A stretch of 64,000 bases of DNA, taken from NCBI RefSeq assembly GCF_018863195.1, contig NZ_JAHKRT010000002.1, forward strand, positions 186,001 through 250,000, read 5' to 3'. Shown in pieces: positions 61,343-64,000 of the stretch. This stretch comes from Sphingomonas quercus (lineage in GTDB: Bacteria; Pseudomonadota; Alphaproteobacteria; Sphingomonadales; Sphingomonadaceae). The notes below the pieces were generated by a model that was given only the letters and a program-made list of their open reading frames with translations, was not told the origin of the DNA and made no database searches. The translations under genes were made by a program, and so were the position numbers. Numbering within the stretch: position 1 is the first letter of the stretch; each line of letters starts with the position of its first letter.

Positions 61343-61681
61343 TTAGAGCGCGGTATCGTTGGTCTCGCCGGTGCGGATGCGTACCGCCTGGGCGAGATCG
61401 AGGACGAAGATCTTGCCGTCGCCGATTGCGCCGGTATTGGCGGTCTGCTGGATCGTCTCGACGACCCGCGGCGCGAGATCGGCCGAAGCGGCGACCTCGA
61501 TCTTGATCTTCGGAACCATGTTGGTGCTGTATTCGGCGCCCCGATAGATCTCGGTCTGGCCCTTCTGTCGGCCGAATCCCTTGACCTCGGTGACGGTCAT
61601 GCCCTGGACGCCGAGCGCGGACAGCGCCTCGCGGACTTCGTCCAGCTTGAACGGTTTGATAATCGCGATGACGAACTTCAA
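61343..61681 (-). CDS. glnK: Nitrogen regulatory protein PII (GlnK)
   Basis: A 112-residue PII trimer subunit. The uridylylation site is Tyr51 in YRGAEYSTNMVPK on the T-loop, and the B- and C-loop motifs are present (GAIGDGKIFV and AVRIRTGE). The start is TTG 61681, with AGGGAGGCGAAA as ribosome site; longer in-frame codons upstream give a Cys-rich leader that has no family counterpart. GlnK senses ATP/ADP and 2-oxoglutarate, blocks AmtB when deuridylylated, and is a predicted substrate of GlnD encoded in this window. A sigma-54 promoter is 36-50 bp upstream. Confidence 0.97.
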   Translation of the reverse strand: MKFVIAIIKPFKLDEVREALSALGVQGMTVTEVKGFGRQKGQTEIYRGAEYSTNMVPKIKIEVAASADLAPRVVETIQQTANTGAIGDGKIFVLDLAQAVRIRTGETNDTAL

Positions 61682-61716
61682 TTTCGCCTCCCTCGCTTTG
61701 CAGCAGGAGAAGCATC

Positions 61717-61731
61717 GCAAGCAGCGTGCCA
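61717..61731 (-). promoter_or_regulatory. Sigma-54 promoter of glnK-amtB
   Basis: The minus strand reads TGGCACGCTGCTTGC, which is the sigma-54 consensus TGGCAC-N5-TTGC without mismatch. The TTGC lies 36 bases before the glnK start, leaving a leader of about 25 bases. Nitrogen-limitation induction by NtrC is expected; I do not see a clear NtrC site, though TTCCGC-N6-GCGGAA (61733-61750) flanks the promoter. Confidence 0.9.
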
Positions 61732-61818
61732 ATTCCGCAGTGCAGCGGAATCGCGGACTATTTTGCAGGAGGAGGCCGCGGAGTCATTTCGCAGGCGCAC
61801 AGGCTTTAGGCAGAGTAG

Positions 61819-61847
61819 AGCGAGTGCCTAGATTTTAGGCACTCGCT
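61819..61847. terminator. 12-bp perfect hairpin after tldD
   Basis: AGCGAGTGCCTA (61819-61830) pairs perfectly with TAGGCACTCGCT (61836-61847) around GATTT, 22 bases past the tldD stop. There is no T-tract on the minus strand. It may terminate tldD or act on the sigma-54 promoter region, about 90 bp away. Confidence 0.55.
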
Positions 61848-61868
61848 CCCGAGATTGTCGCGGATGGG

Positions 61869-63287
61869 TTAGGCCGCGGTGCCGCCCACCGTCAGGCCCT
61901 CGATCAGCAGGGTCGGCTGGCCGACGCCGGCAGGCACGGACTGGCCGCCCTTGCCGCAGATGCCGATGCCCTCATCGAGCGCCATGTCGTTGCCGATCGC
62001 CTTGACGCGCGTCAGCACCGAGGGGCCGTCGCCGATCAGCGTCGCGCCCTTGATCGGCGCGCCGAGCCGGCCATTTTCGATGCGATAGGCTTCGGTGCAG
62101 GAGAAGACGAACTTGCCCGAGGTGATGTCGACCTGCCCACCGCCGAAGGACTTGGCGTAGATGCCGGTCTTGACGCCGGCGAGGATCGCGGCCGGATCCT
62201 CGCCGCCGCCGAGCATGAAGGTGTTGGTCATGCGTGGCATCGGCGCGTGGGCGAAGCTCTCGCGGCGGCCGTTGCCGGTAGGCGCGACGCCCATCAGCCG
62301 GGCGTTGAGGCGATCCTGGATATAGCCCTTGAGGATGCCGTCCTCGATCAGCACGTTCGACTGGGTCGGCGTGCCCTCGTCGTCGATGGTCAGCGAGCCG
62401 CGCCGTCCCTCGAGCGAGCCGTCGTCGATGACGGTGACGCCGGGCGCGGCGACGCGCTCACCGATGCGGCCGGAGAATGCAGACGAGCCCTTGCGATTGA
62501 AATCGCCCTCCAGCCCATGGCCGACCGCCTCGTGCAGCAACACGCCGGGCCAGCCGGGGCCGCACACCACCGTCATCTCGCCGGCGGGCGCCGCCACCGA
62601 TTCGAGATTGACCAGCGCCTGCGCCAGCGCGGTGTCGACCGCGCCCTGCCATATCGTCTCGTCGAACAGCCGGTCGTAGAGATAGCGGCCGCCAAGACCG
62701 TGAAAGCCGTTCTCGCGCCGGCCATTCTGTTCGACCACGATCGACACGTTGAGGCGGACGAGCGGGCGCACGTCATGGGCGACATGGCCGTCGGCGCGGA
62801 CGATCTCGACCACGCTCCACGAGCCGGACAGGCCCACCGTGACCTGCGCGACGCGGGGATCGCGCGCGCGGGCGGCGGCGTCGATGCGCTGGCAAAGCTC
62901 GACCTTGCGCGCGAAGGGGACGAGGCTGAGCGGATCGGCGTCGGTGTAGAGGCGGGTGTTGGTGCGGCGCGGCGGCGGCGCCTTGGCGCCCGTAGCGGGA
63001 TCGAGCAGGGTCAGCGTCTCGGCGGCGCGGCGGATCGCCGCTTCGCTGATCTCGTTGGCATGGGCGAAGCCGGTGGTCTCGCCGGAGACGCCGCGCAGGC
63101 CGAAGCCTGCCTGGGTGTTGAAATCCGCGGTCTTCAGCCGGCCATCGTCGAAGCCGAAGCTCTCGGAGGCGAGATATTGGAGATAAAGCTCCCCGTCATC
63201 GCAGCTTTTCAGGGCTTCGGCGGTGAGGCGCTGCGCCGCGTCCGGGTCGAGGGCGTCGCGATAGATGAAGCTGCGGGGATCGGTCAT
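61869..63287 (-). CDS. tldD: Metalloprotease TldD
   Basis: A 472-residue peptidase subunit of the TldD/PmbA (TldE) family, which as a heterodimer degrades unstructured peptides and matures some modified peptides. The zinc motif HEAVGH (HExxxH) lies within VLLHEAVGHGLEGDFNRKGS; YIQDRLNARLMGVAPTGNGR and TNTFMLGGGEDPAAILAGVK are family blocks. Start ATG 63287; the frame is open upstream but lacks family similarity. The partner pmbA (tldE) is not in the window. No modified-peptide cluster is nearby. Confidence 0.95.
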   Translation of the reverse strand: MTDPRSFIYRDALDPDAAQRLTAEALKSCDDGELYLQYLASESFGFDDGRLKTADFNTQAGFGLRGVSGETTGFAHANEISEAAIRRAAETLTLLDPATGAKAPPPRRTNTRLYTDADPLSLVPFARKVELCQRIDAAARARDPRVAQVTVGLSGSWSVVEIVRADGHVAHDVRPLVRLNVSIVVEQNGRRENGFHGLGGRYLYDRLFDETIWQGAVDTALAQALVNLESVAAPAGEMTVVCGPGWPGVLLHEAVGHGLEGDFNRKGSSAFSGRIGERVAAPGVTVIDDGSLEGRRGSLTIDDEGTPTQSNVLIEDGILKGYIQDRLNARLMGVAPTGNGRRESFAHAPMPRMTNTFMLGGGEDPAAILAGVKTGIYAKSFGGGQVDITSGKFVFSCTEAYRIENGRLGAPIKGATLIGDGPSVLTRVKAIGNDMALDEGIGICGKGGQSVPAGVGQPTLLIEGLTVGGTAA

Positions 63288-63319
63288 GCGCGTCGATATA
63301 GGCGCGCTGCCGCCGCGGC

Positions 63320-63520
63320 TCAATGATCGGCGGGGCCGCCTTCCAGCACGAAGCGGCGATCGCAATAGCCGCATTCGACATAGCCGCTCTCGTCGATCTC
63401 GAGAAAGACACGCGGATGGCCGAGCGCGGCGCCGCCGGGAATGTCGGACGCGCCATCGCAGGCGACGCGGCTGGTTTTGACGCGGAGGGTTTCGGGCGGC
63501 TGGGTCACGGCATCGGCCAT
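63320..63520 (-). CDS. NDUFS6-like zinc-finger protein
   Basis: A 66-residue protein with a CHCC-type zinc finger: Cys in VACDGASDI, His in LGHPRVFLEID and the pair in YVECGYCDRRFVLEGG. The pattern matches the bacterial relatives of the complex I accessory subunit NDUFS6, which in alphaproteobacteria is associated with NADH dehydrogenase. Start ATG 63520. It is upstream of tldD on the same strand, 32 bp away, so the two may be cotranscribed. Confidence 0.9.
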   Translation of the reverse strand: MADAVTQPPETLRVKTSRVACDGASDIPGGAALGHPRVFLEIDESGYVECGYCDRRFVLEGGPADH

Positions 63521-63571
63521 TAGCGAAGCGCGCGGCGCATCGCAATCGGCTGGAAGGGCGGATGGCGGCGC

Positions 63572-64000
63572 TCAATCATCAGGGCAGATCGCCAGATTGG
63601 CGGTGCGGCCGGATTCGGTGGCGAGGCGAAGGAAGCCCGTCAGCAGCGTGCCGATATTCTGCGCCGGCAGCGGGGCGATGGCGCCGAGCAACTCGTCGGC
63701 CGAGACGCAGCCGCGCGTCCCGATCTTGTTGAGAAGCGCGTTAGATACCGCGCCGGTGAGCAGCGGGCGCAGCATGTCGTCGCCGGCATCGACGGGCAGG
63801 TCGCGGCCCGCCATCTTCATGAACGCGGCGCGCGCGCCCGGCCAGCGCCGATCCGACTCGCCGCCAAGCCGCTCGACAAAGGCTGCCGAGCCGCTGTTCA
63901 GGAACGCTGTGTCAGGCAGGGTAGCGGCGCATTTGTCGGCGATCCCCCTGACCACCACCGGCATCAGATAAACGACGAGGTCGGTCGCCTCGGCGCGGGT
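63572..64000 (-). CDS. Partial hypothetical protein at the window edge
   Basis: A frame open to the last base of the window; the first in-frame codons read TRAEATDLVVYLMPVVVRGI, so the ATG at 63964 is probably internal. At least 142 residues are seen. The sequence contains two Cys (DKCAATLPDT and RGCVSADELL) plus a C-terminal CPDD, and is mostly helical in look; LLTGAVSNALLNKIG is the most conserved-looking stretch. I do not recognise it. The 51-bp gap to the zinc-finger gene on the same strand suggests a shared transcript. Confidence 0.6.
   Translation of the reverse strand, partial: TRAEATDLVVYLMPVVVRGIADKCAATLPDTAFLNSGSAAFVERLGGESDRRWPGARAAFMKMAGRDLPVDAGDDMLRPLLTGAVSNALLNKIGTRGCVSADELLGAIAPLPAQNIGTLLTGFLRLATESGRTANLAICPDD

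Noticed and set aside
61739-61860. NtrC enhancer sites upstream of the sigma-54 promoter
   Set aside because: The inverted repeats here (TTCCGC-N6-GCGGAA; AGCGAGTGCCTA hairpin) do not match the GCAC-GTGC plan of NtrC sites well enough to call.

Overview
The window is high-GC, densely packed bacterial chromosome that reads as a sphingomonad (Alphaproteobacteria, Sphingomonadales). The basis is the protein content: five large TonB-dependent receptors, a carotenoid desaturase, alphaproteobacterial versions of GlnD, GlnK and AmtB, a DUF2093 protein beside xseA, an NDUFS6-like zinc-finger protein, a ubiquinol-cytochrome c chaperone, and a dispersed intergenic repeat of the CGTCACCCTGAA type. The genus call is inference. 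I found no rRNA, tRNA, CRISPR array, insertion sequence or prophage gene, and no obviously foreign block.

Layout. 0-2.2 kb: the 3' part of xseA, a repeat copy, a DUF2093 protein and an M23 lipoprotein. 2.2-11.9 kb: three TonB-dependent receptors in a row on the + strand; the first two are close paralogues that share upstream motifs. 11.9-15.1 kb: clpB behind a heat-shock-like promoter, preceded by a DUF1003 membrane protein. 15.2-22.1 kb: a two-domain M16 peptidase, a 99-aa protein, the overlapping operon gpmA-purE-purK, a dienelactone hydrolase and infC, which probably starts at AUA. 22.1-31.3 kb: a CsgG-like protein, two more TonB-dependent receptors and glnD. 31.3-40.9 kb: mutS, malic enzyme/phosphotransacetylase, the bamE and CBP3-DUF177 divergent pair, nhaA and a coupled diguanylate cyclase/GAF pair.

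40.9-48.2 kb: etfB-etfA, sucC, a DUF2490 protein, a coupled crtI-LOG pair, a 41-aa exported peptide and an unusual proline-rich lipoprotein. 48.2-50.2 kb: thiC behind a TPP riboswitch, with a hairpin that appears to hide the ribosome-binding site. 50.2-55.4 kb: a PNPOx-family protein, ung, a methyltransferase-glycosyltransferase fusion, a cupin, a small peptide-PspC operon, a short-chain dehydrogenase and a 77-aa cysteine protein. 55.5-59.7 kb: an Atm1-type ABC exporter, recQ and a translationally coupled sulfurtransferase-like gene. 59.7-64 kb: a candidate small RNA, glnK-amtB behind a consensus sigma-54 promoter, tldD, a zinc-finger protein and a partial hypothetical gene.

Functional links. 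GlnD (26-28.8 kb) is the enzyme expected to uridylylate GlnK at Tyr51, and GlnK would gate AmtB, so three parts of the nitrogen-sensing circuit lie in one window. The receptors presumably import different substrates but carry no linked inner-membrane transporter. Regulation is unusually readable here: one riboswitch, one sigma-54 promoter, one RpoH-like promoter, one perfect palindromic operator, and several 4-base GTGA or ATGA gene overlaps that indicate translational coupling.
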